NCBI RefSeq assembly: GCF_900497695.1 | Contig: NZ_UIDD01000004.1 | Coordinates: 310,001 to 374,000 of the forward strand | Direction: 5' to 3' | DNA: 64,000 bases | From: Pseudomonas wadenswilerensis | GTDB taxonomy: Bacteria; Pseudomonadota; Gammaproteobacteria; Pseudomonadales; Pseudomonadaceae | Shown: positions 18,796 to 27,558 of the stretch, in pieces | Position numbering within the stretch: position 1 is the first letter of the stretch | How the letters are laid out: every line of letters starts with the position of its first letter | Translations under genes and position numbers: made by a program | Notes under the pieces: model-generated | What the model saw: the letters and a program-made list of their open reading frames with translations, nothing else | The model's database searches: none | Told to the model about the DNA's origin: nothing

Positions 18796-19689
18796 TCAGC
18801 CCAGGCCCCGCACCGGCGCAGGATGCACCCGGGTCTTGCGTCCCAGCACCACCGTCGCAATCACCCCGGCGGCAAACACCCAGGTAATCGGCTCGACCTG
18901 TTCGCCAAAGAACAGCGCCGAAAAGGCGATGGTGAAGAAAATCTGCAGCAACTGAATCTGGCTTACCCGGGCAATGCCACCCAGGGCCAGCCCGGCGTAC
19001 CAGGCAAAGAAGCCGATGAACTGCGAGAACAACGACACATAGCCAAAGGCCCACCAGGCTTTTGCACTCACCGGTCCCTGATGCTGCAAAGCCAGGTACA
19101 CCACCGGCCCGAGCAACAGCGGCGCCGACAGCACCAGCGCCCAGCAGATCACCTGCCAGCCGCCCATTTCCCGCGCCAGCCGGCCACCTTCGGCATAGCC
19201 CAGGCCGCCCACGGCAATCGCCGCCAGCATCAGCAGGTCGCCGGCCTGGATCTGCCCGGCGCCCATGATCATCGCGTAGGCCAGCACCAGCGCGCTGCCC
19301 AGGGCGGCGCAGGCCCAGAAGGCTTTCGACGGTCGCTCGTGGGACAGCCAGGCGGCGTACACCGCCACGCATAACGGCTGCAGGCCATTGACCAGCGCAC
19401 CGTGGGACGCCGGCACGCTTTGCATGGCCCAGGCCGAGAACACCGGAAACCCCAGGATCACCCCCAGCGCCACCAGGCTCAGGCCTTTGATCTGCGTCCA
19501 GGTCGGCCATTTTTCCCGGCGCCAGAGCAGCAGCGCCGCCGCCGGAATCGCCGCCAGCAACGCACGGCCCAGGCCGTTGAGCAAAGGGTGCAGTTCCTGC
19601 ACGACGATGCGGGTCATGGGCAGGGTCAGGCTGAAAATAATCACACCGAGAAGGCCAAGGACCATCCCGGTGTTTTCGCGGCTGGACAT
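18796..19689 (-). CDS. EamA/DMT-family transporter
   Basis: The 297-residue protein has ten predicted membrane helices in two EamA repeats (residues about 8-140 and 150-285). Typical features include LPMTRIVVQELHPLLNGLGRALLA in the first repeat and GIARVSQIQLLQIFFTIAFSALFFGE in the second. DMT proteins export amino acids or other small metabolites across the inner membrane; the substrate is unknown. Its stop lies 5 bp from the REP that holds IS110 copy 2. It is on the same strand as the receptor gene upstream, about 95 bp away. Confidence 0.87.
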   Translation of the reverse strand: MSSRENTGMVLGLLGVIIFSLTLPMTRIVVQELHPLLNGLGRALLAAIPAAALLLWRREKWPTWTQIKGLSLVALGVILGFPVFSAWAMQSVPASHGALVNGLQPLCVAVYAAWLSHERPSKAFWACAALGSALVLAYAMIMGAGQIQAGDLLMLAAIAVGGLGYAEGGRLAREMGGWQVICWALVLSAPLLLGPVVYLALQHQGPVSAKAWWAFGYVSLFSQFIGFFAWYAGLALGGIARVSQIQLLQIFFTIAFSALFFGEQVEPITWVFAAGVIATVVLGRKTRVHPAPVRGLG

Positions 19690-19784
19690 ACAGAGCGCCT
19701 GTGGCAGAGAAGTGCCTTCATTGAGCCACAGGCGGGACGGATGATCTTGTTACAGTTGCTAACAAGTTCATCCGTACAGTTGCC

Positions 19785-22334
19785 TCAGAAGAAGCGGGTG
19801 ATGCTGACCTTGGCGTTCCGGCCCTGGCTGTAGGCGTATTCGCCGCTGAGCTCGGAGCGGTAGTCCTTGTTGAACAGGTTATCCACCGTCAGGTTCACCT
19901 CGGTGCCTTTGAGGTAAGGCTGCTGCGGCTTCCAGTTGGCGAACAGGCCGTGCAGCTGATAGTCGTCGTTGGCATAGTGGTCGTAGTAGCGGTCACCCAG
20001 GGCACTGGCCGGGCCTTCGCGGTAGTTGTCGCTCGGCAGGCGGTCGGTCTTGCGCACGAACTGCGCCTGCCAGCCGACCTTGGCGTCCCAGCTGGGGATC
20101 TTCACTCCCAGGGTGGTGATCCACTTCGGTGCCGGAATGTCCTTGGCCCAGACGTCCGGCCCCCAAGGGTTGGTGTAGGCACCTTCATGGCGGCCGGTCA
20201 TCCACGAGTAGGACACCGAACCGAACAGGTAGGTCGAGTCGTAGAAGCTTTCGACCTCGAAGCCCTTGATGGTCACGCCCTTGAGGTTACGGTAATTGGA
20301 CATCAAGCCTTTACCGCAGGCATCGGAGATGCTTTCGCCCTTGGCCAGCTGTGCTTCGCAGCCGATGCCGGTGGCCTTGAAGATCTCGTCCTTGATTTCA
20401 TTGCGAAACAGCGTGGTGCGGATCTGCATGCTGTCGTCGGCAGTGAAGACGTTGGCAAAGTCGGTAACGTTACCGGCGCGCAGGGCGGTGATGCGTTCCG
20501 GGTCGAGGTTGCGGCTGCTGGCGGTGCGGCTGCCGATCCCCTGGACTTCGTACTGTTCATCCAGCACCGGCGCGCGCCAGGTCTTGCTGTAGTCGGCAAA
20601 GAAGGCGGTGTTGGCGGTGGCTTTCCAGAACAGCGACAGGCGCGGCGACCAGCCGGTGTAGGTTTTCTCGCTGTAGTCGTGGCCGTTTTCGGCAACGGTG
20701 TAGTACGGCGCCTGGTTCGGCTTGCCCTTGTTGGCGACGTGGTCGTAGCGCAGCGACGGGGTGATGGTCACGTCGCCGAGGGTGATGGCGTCCTGGATGA
20801 AATAGCCCTGGCTGTCGACGGTGCCGCTGGGCATGAAGTACGGCTGGTAATGGCCGTTGTTGTATTTGGGAATCTCGTAGCTTTTGCCGGGCATCCACAT
20901 CTGTGTGTCACGGTCGTGGTGACGGATCTGCAAGCCGCTGGTGAAGGCGTGCTCCAGCGGGCCGGTGGCGAACAGGCTGGTGTTGCGCACGTCGAGCATC
21001 TGGTCCTGGTACTCGGTGTCCATCTTGCGCCCGCCGGTGGACGGCTGGAAGAACGCCGTGGCAGCACGCTCGTCGGTCTGCTTGGTGTCGGACTCGGAGT
21101 ACTTGACCTGCAGGTCGATCAGCGGATTGTTCACCGGCTGGTACTTGTAAGTGGTCGACCAGGTGGTGTCGGTGGTCGTGCGGTTGGCCAGGAAGCGTTT
21201 GAGGGCATCCTTGTAGCCGAACCGGTTGATGTCCGACTGGGTCGGCGGCGTCGGGTAGGCGGTGGAGGAGAACGGTGCCCAGCGTTCACTTTCCGAGCGC
21301 GACCAGGAGAACCCGAGGCTGTGTTCGTCGTTGAAGTGCAGGTTGGCCTTGAGCAGCGCGCCGTCCAGGTCCAGGGCACTGTTGGGCAGGCGCTGGGGGT
21401 TGATCGGGTAACGGCCTTCCGGGTCGGGCAGGGTGCCGGCCAGCTTCATGTCGTCGCCGTCGCGCTTGGTCAGGTACACCAGGGCGTCCATGCGGCCATC
21501 GTCGGTGCGGCCGAACAACGCCGAGCTGTAGACCTGCTGGTGGTCGTTGCTGGCATAGCCGTACTTGAGCATGGCGCCGCTGTTGCGCCCCTCCTGGAGC
21601 AGGTCGGGGGCGTCCTTGGTGGTCATGTTGACGCTGCCGCCGAAGCCGCCGTTGCCGGTGTAGATCGAGTGCGGACCCTTTTCCACCTCGATGTTCTTGA
21701 TCAGTTCCGGCTCGATGAAGATGGTGCCTTGCTGGTAGCGCTCGAAGCCGCTCTTGGTCGCGCCATCGACGGTCATCGGTACGTCTTCGGCGTCGCCCAG
21801 GCCCCAGATGTTGATGGTCTGGCCGCCAGGCTTGGCCGAGCCGCCCATGTTCACCCCGGGCAGGGTCGCCAGCACGCTGGGGATGTTGCTCGGCTGGTAG
21901 CGGTCGATGTCTTCCTGGGTCAGGGTCGAGCGGCCGACGGTGCTCGGGTCGACCTGCTGACCGTCACCTACCACGCTCACCGCGCCGAGCTGGATGCTGT
22001 TGTCAGCGGTGGCGTCGTCTTCGCGCAGGCGCACCACATAGGTATTGCCGACCTTGACCAGGGCAAAGCGGCTGTTGTGCAGCAACTGGCTGATCGCCTC
22101 GAGCGGTTCGTAAGCACCTTGCAAGGCTGGGGCCTGGACGCTGTTGAGCAAGGATTCGTCAAACAGCAACTGCAGCTTGGCCTGCTGCGCCAGCTGGCTC
22201 AGCGACGCCGCCAGCGGCTGCGCCGGCAGGTTCAGTTGCAGCGGCGCGGCCTGGGCCTGCAGGCTCAGGGCCAGGCACGCGGCCAGCAGTGAAGGACGAA
22301 CAGACAACGGCTTGAAAGGAGCAAACGCACGCAA
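19785..22334 (-). CDS. STN-domain TonB-dependent outer-membrane receptor, probably heme-type (HasR-like)
   Basis: The receptor has a signal peptide ending SLQAQA, an STN signalling domain (LNLPAQPLAASLSQLAQQ... to RFALVKVGNTYVVRL), a plug (TVGRSTLTQEDIDRY, VEKGPHSIYTGNGGFGGSV) and a barrel ending in phenylalanine (SITRFF). I take a TTG start at 22334, with GGGGGG 7 nt upstream; a GTG at 22427 gives 31 more residues without a ribosome site. The barrel motif FADYSKTWRAPVLDEQY recalls heme receptors of the HasR group, but no hemophore gene follows, so the ligand is uncertain. It is the output gene of the fecI/fecR pair upstream. Confidence 0.85.
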   Translation of the reverse strand: MRAFAPFKPLSVRPSLLAACLALSLQAQAAPLQLNLPAQPLAASLSQLAQQAKLQLLFDESLLNSVQAPALQGAYEPLEAISQLLHNSRFALVKVGNTYVVRLREDDATADNSIQLGAVSVVGDGQQVDPSTVGRSTLTQEDIDRYQPSNIPSVLATLPGVNMGGSAKPGGQTINIWGLGDAEDVPMTVDGATKSGFERYQQGTIFIEPELIKNIEVEKGPHSIYTGNGGFGGSVNMTTKDAPDLLQEGRNSGAMLKYGYASNDHQQVYSSALFGRTDDGRMDALVYLTKRDGDDMKLAGTLPDPEGRYPINPQRLPNSALDLDGALLKANLHFNDEHSLGFSWSRSESERWAPFSSTAYPTPPTQSDINRFGYKDALKRFLANRTTTDTTWSTTYKYQPVNNPLIDLQVKYSESDTKQTDERAATAFFQPSTGGRKMDTEYQDQMLDVRNTSLFATGPLEHAFTSGLQIRHHDRDTQMWMPGKSYEIPKYNNGHYQPYFMPSGTVDSQGYFIQDAITLGDVTITPSLRYDHVANKGKPNQAPYYTVAENGHDYSEKTYTGWSPRLSLFWKATANTAFFADYSKTWRAPVLDEQYEVQGIGSRTASSRNLDPERITALRAGNVTDFANVFTADDSMQIRTTLFRNEIKDEIFKATGIGCEAQLAKGESISDACGKGLMSNYRNLKGVTIKGFEVESFYDSTYLFGSVSYSWMTGRHEGAYTNPWGPDVWAKDIPAPKWITTLGVKIPSWDAKVGWQAQFVRKTDRLPSDNYREGPASALGDRYYDHYANDDYQLHGLFANWKPQQPYLKGTEVNLTVDNLFNKDYRSELSGEYAYSQGRNAKVSITRFF

Positions 22335-22451
22335 GATGAAACCCCCCAATACGGCAACAAAGGCCAGAAAAGGCCTGCAGTGATTACGCAGACGGGAGGA
22401 AGACGCAGGGCTGCGGAAAACCCTCACATGCGAATGAAAAATATTCTCAAT

Positions 22452-23405
22452 TTACGGTTTGCGTTCAATCCGCACTCGGCCGTCGGCGAGGTTCACAGCC
22501 TTGATCGGCAGCAGCGCCGGCAGGGCATTGAGCAAGGCATCGGGGTCGTTGACGTCGAGGTTGCCGGAGACCTTGTAGCGGCCCAAAGCTGGATCAGCGA
22601 GCAGCACCGGTGCCGAGCGGTACAGTGCCAGTTCGTCGATCAGGCTGGCCAGTTCGCGGTTGCGAAAACTCACATGACCACTGCGCCAGTCGGCCACCTC
22701 CCGAGCGCTCAGGTTCTGCACGTTGAGGCTGCCGCGGGCCAGGTCATAGACGGCGCGCTGGCCGGCGCTCAACAGCACCGGCGGGCGATTCTCGCCCGGG
22801 GTTTCCAGGGCCACCTGACCGTGGGCGACGCTGACCACCAGCTCCTGCTGGCCGCGGCGCAGGTCAAAGCCGGTGCCGACCACCCGTACCCGGGCATTGC
22901 CGGCATCGACGAACAGCGGGCGTTCCTTGTCGGCAGCCACTTCGATGTACAGCTGGCCCTGGTCGAGGCGAATCAGCCGGCGCTCGTTGTCGAAGTTCAG
23001 GCTCAGGCGGGTGCGGGCGTTGACATCCAGCTGGCTGCCATCGGGCAGGGCCAGGTGCTGTGGGTGTTCGCTCTGTACGGCCAGCTGTTGCTGATGATGG
23101 CGGCTCGGCAGGCCGAGGTTGGCGGCCAGTACGGCGCAGACCAGCCCGGCGGCCACGGCCAGTGCCGGGCGCCAGCGCAGCGGTTTGCGGCTGGGCAGGA
23201 CGACCGGTTTGTTCAGGCTCTTGAGCGCGGCCAGGTCGTCCCAGAGTTGTTCGAACTGGGCATAGGCGCGGGCGTGCTCGGGGTGCTGCAGCCACTGGGC
23301 GAAGGCTTTGCGCGATTCACGCGAGCTGTCGTTGCGGTTACGGGTAAACCAGCTGGCCGCCTGGGCATCGATGCTGCGCTTATCGATTTCAGGAGTGGGG
23401 GTCAT
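22452..23405 (-). CDS. FecR-family anti-sigma factor / sigma regulator
   Basis: The 317-residue protein has the N-terminal sigma-binding domain (DAQAASWFTRNRNDSSRESRKAF...WLQHPEHARAYAQ), one membrane segment near residues 80-97, and the periplasmic FecR domain with LPDGSQLDVNARTRLSLNF and GTGFDLRRGQQELVVSVAHG. It would pass the receptor's STN signal across the inner membrane to the ECF sigma factor. Its start overlaps the sigma gene stop by 4 bp, so the two are coupled. Confidence 0.9.
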   Translation of the reverse strand: MTPTPEIDKRSIDAQAASWFTRNRNDSSRESRKAFAQWLQHPEHARAYAQFEQLWDDLAALKSLNKPVVLPSRKPLRWRPALAVAAGLVCAVLAANLGLPSRHHQQQLAVQSEHPQHLALPDGSQLDVNARTRLSLNFDNERRLIRLDQGQLYIEVAADKERPLFVDAGNARVRVVGTGFDLRRGQQELVVSVAHGQVALETPGENRPPVLLSAGQRAVYDLARGSLNVQNLSAREVADWRSGHVSFRNRELASLIDELALYRSAPVLLADPALGRYKVSGNLDVNDPDALLNALPALLPIKAVNLADGRVRIERKP

Positions 23406-23941
23406 TCTGGCTGCTCCATGCCGTTGTCACTGTCCAGGCGTTGCTTGCAATGCAGCAGGGCCGCGGCGATGTGCTTTTCCACCATGCTCACGGAAATGCC
23501 CATGCGCGCGCTGATCTGCGCCTGCGTCAAACCTTCGAAGCGGTGCAGCATAAGGGCTTCGCGGCGGCGCGGCGAGAGTTCAGCGAGGACAAGTTTCAAT
23601 TGTTCCAGGCGTTGTTGCTGCTGGGCATGCTTCAGCGGGTCGCTGGCGGTGCCGGCCGGTGTCTGTTCGCTGGCCTGGGCGTCTTCGTCGAGCACGCTGT
23701 GGCGCACCTTCTGCCGGCGCCAGTGGTCACTGAGCAGGTTGCGCGCCATCTGGAACAGGAACGCCCGCGGTTGCTCGACCCGCGCCCGGTCGCGATAGCC
23801 CAGCCACTGGGTGAACACGTCCTGGGTCATGTCTGCCGCATCGTTGGCATTGTCCATGCGCTTACGCAGAAAATGCAGGATATCGGCATAGAACCCGCGA
23901 CAGGTTTCGTGGGCAAAAGGGTCGGGTTTGGGGCGCGGCAT
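23402..23941 (-). CDS. ECF sigma factor, FecI type
   Basis: This is a 179-residue sigma-70 family protein with region 2 (DMTQDVFTQWLGY, QPRAFLFQMARNLLSDHWRRQ) and region 4 (LSPRRREALMLHRFEGLTQAQISARMGISVSMVEKHI). It lacks regions 1 and 3, as ECF factors do. It should direct transcription of the receptor gene once released by FecR. A Fur-like box lies 44-62 bp upstream of its start, which indicates iron-dependent expression. Confidence 0.92.
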   Translation of the reverse strand: MPRPKPDPFAHETCRGFYADILHFLRKRMDNANDAADMTQDVFTQWLGYRDRARVEQPRAFLFQMARNLLSDHWRRQKVRHSVLDEDAQASEQTPAGTASDPLKHAQQQQRLEQLKLVLAELSPRRREALMLHRFEGLTQAQISARMGISVSMVEKHIAAALLHCKQRLDSDNGMEQPE

Positions 23942-23984
23942 GCAAGCTTTCCAGGACGGACCGGAGAGAAAGGTTGCGAATGGT

Positions 23985-24003
23985 ATCGAGAATTATTGTT
24001 ATT
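23985..24003. promoter_or_regulatory. Putative Fur box upstream of the FecI-type sigma gene
   Basis: On the minus strand AATAACAATAATTCTCGAT matches the 19-bp Fur consensus at about 10 positions, with the typical alternating AT-rich pattern. It sits in a short AT-rich island in otherwise GC-rich DNA, 44 bp from the start codon. Confidence 0.55.
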
Positions 24004-24027
24004 TACCATGCCTGTTTTTGTCGCCCA

Positions 24028-25050
24028 TTAACGCCGCTTGCGGATCGGTACCGGCACCGGGATCTCCAGCCCAGGCGTTCCCAGCGGGTGGCTGTAAGCG
24101 TCGAAAAAGTACAGTGGCAGGTCAGGCATATCGGCAAAGCGCTGCACATAGTGCTGCTTCTGGCTGATGATCGAGGCGTCGCTCAAGGGCCGGATGGCGA
24201 TGGCCAGGTGCGCCGGGCGCGCCAGCTTGATTGCCTCCAGCAAATGCCGGTCGGTGCCATCCAGGTGTTGGCCGAAAATGCACAAGCCATCCCGATGGCC
24301 GGCCAGTTCGCCGAGGGCCCAGCTGAGGTAGTCGGAACTGCGGATGGCCTTGAGCTTGTCGGCGCTGCTGCTTTCGTTGACGAACAGCGGCACGTCGCCC
24401 GGTGTGTTGACGGCAAAGCCATCGAGCAGCTGGCTGTCGGTGGCACTGCGCTGGCGGGTGCTGCCGTCCTGCTGCTTGAGCAGGTGCAGGCCGCCGTGCA
24501 GGTACAGCAAGCGCGTGCCCGGGCTGCGGGTGCGGCGGATATCGAAGTCGCCGTCTTCATCGAACAACTGCTGGAAGCCTTCCGGAGCCTGGCTGGCGGC
24601 CCAGTGGCAGATCAGGTCGTAGTTGCTGGAATAGACGCTCTGGTAGGTGCCCAGCTCGCGGTTGAGTAGCTGCAAGGTCTGGCTCGGCAGCATGCGCCAG
24701 GGGACGTGCACGCTGCGGATGGCGTGGATCAGCGCTTCCTTGATCGCGTAGTAGCGGTTCAGCGGTGCCGACGCGCTGATCGCCAGCGCGGCGTTGATCC
24801 GCACCGTGGTGTTCAGGGCACTGAGCACCGGCTCGAACAGCTCGCTGCCCAGCGACTTGAACAGCGCCTGGTCGGTCAGGCTCAGGGGTTTGTGCCGCAC
24901 CCGCTGGGCCTCTTCGAACAGCGAGAAATAGCTGAACGGCCGCCACAGCGCCCGGCTGGCGCCATTGCCCAGCAGCAGGCCGCTGCACGGGTGACTGGCG
25001 TTCAGGTCTGGCCAGTGGTTGAGGCTGGCGTCGAGGTTGGCGTGAGGCAT
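24028..25050 (-). CDS. DUF4917 family protein, possible SIR2-like fold
   Basis: I start at ATG 25050 (MPHANLDASL, 340 residues); a TTG nine codons earlier is in frame. The N-terminal GLLLGNGAS resembles a nucleotide-binding glycine loop. Later STNYDL-like text (YSSNYDLICHW) and a GLCIFGQHLDGTDRHLLEAI segment resemble SIR2-like proteins. I recognise the family as DUF4917, found widely in Pseudomonas; the function is unknown. It faces the ECF sigma gene start on the same strand and has no partner effector nearby, so a defence role is not supported by context. Confidence 0.7.
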   Translation of the reverse strand: MPHANLDASLNHWPDLNASHPCSGLLLGNGASRALWRPFSYFSLFEEAQRVRHKPLSLTDQALFKSLGSELFEPVLSALNTTVRINAALAISASAPLNRYYAIKEALIHAIRSVHVPWRMLPSQTLQLLNRELGTYQSVYSSNYDLICHWAASQAPEGFQQLFDEDGDFDIRRTRSPGTRLLYLHGGLHLLKQQDGSTRQRSATDSQLLDGFAVNTPGDVPLFVNESSSADKLKAIRSSDYLSWALGELAGHRDGLCIFGQHLDGTDRHLLEAIKLARPAHLAIAIRPLSDASIISQKQHYVQRFADMPDLPLYFFDAYSHPLGTPGLEIPVPVPIRKRR

Positions 25051-25162
25051 CGGGCATCTCTGTGGCAGGGCAGGCAATCGCCGGCGACTTTAGCATGCAA
25101 CCGGTCTGTCATCAGCGTTGGCGACTATGCTGGATTCGCTGTGAACCAAAGGAAGGCTGAAA

Positions 25163-26233
25163 ATGTTCAACGCTATTGGACGTGTGTGTTGCCTGGCGCT
25201 GTTGCCGATGGCGGGGCTTGCCGAGGCCGGGCAGGGCGCTGAGCTGGCCAGGGCCCAGGGGATTGCTTACCCGGCGGTGATCGCCCACCGCGGTGCTTCT
25301 TATGATGCGCCGGAGTCCACGGCACCGGCCTACCTGTTGGCGCGTGAGTTGGGCGCAGATTACCTGGAACTGGACTTGCAGCGCTCCAGCGACGGCATAC
25401 TGGTTGCCGTGCATGACGACAACCTGTTGCGTACCAGCGATGTTGCCGAGCGTTTTCCCGAACGCCAGAGCAGCCCGGTCAGCGCCTTCACCCTGGCCGA
25501 ACTGAAATCGCTGGATGTCGGCAGCTGGTTCAACAAGGCCTATCCCGAACGCGCCCGGGCAAGCTTCAAGGGCCTGCAGATCCAGACCCTCGATGAAGTC
25601 ATGGACATCGCCGCGGCGAACCCGCAGCGCCAGCCTGGCTTGTACATCGAAACCAAGGTGCCAGGCCTGTTTCCCGGCATCGAAGCTGATCTGGGGAAAG
25701 GCCTGCAGGCCCGTGGCTGGCTCGACCAGCCGGGCCGGGTGGTGCTGCAGAGTTTCGACCGCAACAGCCTGGCGCTGCTGCACCAGCAAATGCCCCAGGT
25801 GCCCAAGATTCTGTTGTTGTGGATCGGCAAAGGCAGTATCGAACCGGCCGCGCAGCAAACCTTCGCCGAGTCGGGCGAGAGCGACAAGGCAGCCTTCTAT
25901 GCCCGCCAGCAACCCAAGGACAAGGCCGAATTCGAGCGCTGGCTGGATTACGCCAAGGCTGCAGGCGCCATTGGCACCGGGCCGTCGGCGGCACTTGCCG
26001 AGGGGGGCGCGCAGAGTTACGCCGACCTGGTGCAGCCCTGGATGAATCAGCTCAGCCACGACAAAGGCCTGCTGGTGCATGTGTACACGGTTGATGAGGC
26101 GGTAGATTTTCGCAAGGTGATGGCCGCTGGCGTCGACGGTATCTTCACCAATCGCAGCGGCCAGCTGCTGCGCTATTTCGCCCGGCCAAGCGCCCACAGC
26201 GAGGCACAGATCCTGCGCGCTCACGGCTACTGA
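25163..26233 (+). CDS. glpQ: Periplasmic glycerophosphodiester phosphodiesterase
   Basis: A signal peptide (MFNAIGRVCCLALLPMAGLAEA) is followed by a GDPD TIM-barrel domain. The catalytic motif IAHRGASYDAPESTAPAY supplies the first His and Glu, DYLELDLQRSSDGILVAVHDD supplies further metal and catalytic residues, and YIETKVPG and VHVYTVDEAVDFRKVMAAGVDGIFTN close the barrel. The enzyme would hydrolyse glycerophosphodiesters to glycerol-3-phosphate and an alcohol in the periplasm. GGAAGG precedes the ATG. It is transcribed alone or with the LysE gene 69 bp downstream. Confidence 0.9.
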   Translation: MFNAIGRVCCLALLPMAGLAEAGQGAELARAQGIAYPAVIAHRGASYDAPESTAPAYLLARELGADYLELDLQRSSDGILVAVHDDNLLRTSDVAERFPERQSSPVSAFTLAELKSLDVGSWFNKAYPERARASFKGLQIQTLDEVMDIAAANPQRQPGLYIETKVPGLFPGIEADLGKGLQARGWLDQPGRVVLQSFDRNSLALLHQQMPQVPKILLLWIGKGSIEPAAQQTFAESGESDKAAFYARQQPKDKAEFERWLDYAKAAGAIGTGPSAALAEGGAQSYADLVQPWMNQLSHDKGLLVHVYTVDEAVDFRKVMAAGVDGIFTNRSGQLLRYFARPSAHSEAQILRAHGY

Positions 26234-26302
26234 GAGACTGGCTGAGGCCAGGCGGCTGCCGTAGACTTCGCGCCTTGCACTGACTTTCAGGACACTGCCC
26301 CG

Positions 26303-26941
26303 ATGACCTTTTCGCTGCTGCTCGCCGTACTCGCTTCCGGTTTTATCTACGGTATTACCCCGGGGCCCGGCGTGCTGGCGGTGCTCGGCATTGGTGCCAC
26401 CCGCGGGCGCCGTGCCGGTGCGGGGTTTCTTTGCGGGCACTTGCTCGGCGATGTGCTGTGGTGCAGTACCGCGCTGGTGGCGATCGTCGGTGCCCGGCAA
26501 ATCGGCAGTTCGGTGTTCGACATCCTCGGTGTGATCAGCGGCCTGTACCTGTTCTGGCTGGGCATGCGGGCCTTGCGCAGCCGTCCGGGCAATGGCGAGG
26601 GTGAGCAGGGGCCGGTGCGCAAGCCGTTCTGGCACGGCGTGGTGTTTGGCCTGACCAACCCCAAGGCCTACCCGGTGGCGGTGGCGACTTTCACTGCCTT
26701 GCTTTCGAGTCGCGCCGAAGCGCTCGACTGGTCGATGCTGCCGGCGCTGATCGCCCTGAGTTTTGTCGGCGGCTTGCTGGCCTACGTCATCCTGATCGGC
26801 GTGGTCGGCGCCCGCCACGTGCGCACTGTCTACACCCGCTACGAGCTGTGGATCACCCGCGCTTGCGGGCTGATGTTCATCGGCTTTGCCGTCAATGCCC
26901 TGGCGCACGCCTTGCCAGGCCTGTTGCCGCGCAACAGCTGA
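26303..26941 (+). CDS. LysE/RhtB-family amino acid exporter
   Basis: This 212-residue membrane protein has six hydrophobic segments. The family signature GITPGPGVLAVLGIGATRGRR is at residues 16-36, and FGLTNPKAYPVAVATF lies mid-protein. Members export amino acids or homoserine lactones; the substrate cannot be inferred. It lies between the GDPD gene and the second iron-signalling cassette. Confidence 0.88.
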   Translation: MTFSLLLAVLASGFIYGITPGPGVLAVLGIGATRGRRAGAGFLCGHLLGDVLWCSTALVAIVGARQIGSSVFDILGVISGLYLFWLGMRALRSRPGNGEGEQGPVRKPFWHGVVFGLTNPKAYPVAVATFTALLSSRAEALDWSMLPALIALSFVGGLLAYVILIGVVGARHVRTVYTRYELWITRACGLMFIGFAVNALAHALPGLLPRNS

Positions 26942-26969
26942 GGGCTGGCAGAAGGCTACACAGGTATGT

Positions 26970-26995
26970 GAGAATGATATGAATTCCTATTCATG
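26970..26995. promoter_or_regulatory. Putative Fur box upstream of the second ECF sigma gene
   Basis: GAGAATGATATGAATTCCT matches the Fur consensus at about 11 of 19 positions and is followed by ATTCAT, giving the inverted pair ATGAAT/ATTCAT. It lies 24-49 bp upstream of the sigma gene start, where it could block the promoter. Confidence 0.6.
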
Positions 26996-27018
26996 TCCTT
27001 CTCGCACGCCGGACCTTC

Positions 27019-27558
27019 ATGACTTCGCTCTCTACGCCCTGGACCGCGGCTGCCCCGGCCTTGCAGGCGGTCGCCGACGATCTGCTGGCCAACTACAGCG
27101 ACTTGCGCCGCTACCTCTGTGGACGCCTGCGCAATCCGGATGATGCGGCCGACATTGCCCAGTCGAGCTTTGCCCAGGCCTATGCCCACGCCTTGAATGC
27201 CCCAGTGGTCAACGCCCGGGCCTTGCTGTTCCAGGCCGCGCGCAACCTGTGCATCGATCAATACCGACGGCGCAGCAACGAATTGGCGGCGCTGGAAGAC
27301 TGGCTGACCCGGGCTGATGTGCTGAGCCCGAGCGTTGAAGAGATCATCATCGCCCGCGAGCAGTTGCAGCAGTTGATCGAGCGTATCGAGCGCATGCCGC
27401 GCCTGCGCCGCGAGGTGTTCGTTCGTGTGCGCCTGCACGGCCAGCCCCATCGCCAGGTGTGTGCCGAGCTTGAACTGTCGGCCAAGGCTGTGGAGCTGCA
27501 CATCGCCCGTGCGGTGTTCGATTTGTCCGAGCTGAGCCTGGCGGCGCGGCATGCCTGA
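27019..27558 (+). CDS. ECF sigma factor, FecI type (second cassette)
   Basis: The 179-residue protein shows region 2 (NPDDAADIAQSSFAQAYAH, NARALLFQAARNLCIDQYRR) and region 4 (RMPRLRREVFVRVRLHGQPHRQVCAELELSAKAVELHI). Its gene starts a four-gene run with a FecR gene (8-bp overlap), an STN-type receptor and an esterase. A Fur-like site precedes it. It should be active only when its receptor is loaded with its siderophore and iron is short. Confidence 0.92.
   Translation: MTSLSTPWTAAAPALQAVADDLLANYSDLRRYLCGRLRNPDDAADIAQSSFAQAYAHALNAPVVNARALLFQAARNLCIDQYRRRSNELAALEDWLTRADVLSPSVEEIIIAREQLQQLIERIERMPRLRREVFVRVRLHGQPHRQVCAELELSAKAVELHIARAVFDLSELSLAARHA

Noticed and set aside
19950..22292. 780-codon open frame antisense to the TonB receptor
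   Set aside because: It is a high-GC shadow frame: composition follows the third codon positions of the receptor, there is no family resemblance, and the receptor has clear domains on the other strand.
24028..26941. A phage-defence island around the SIR2-like gene
   Set aside because: Neighbours are a GDPD, a LysE exporter and iron-signalling genes. No nuclease, methyltransferase, toxin-antitoxin pair or TIR partner is present.
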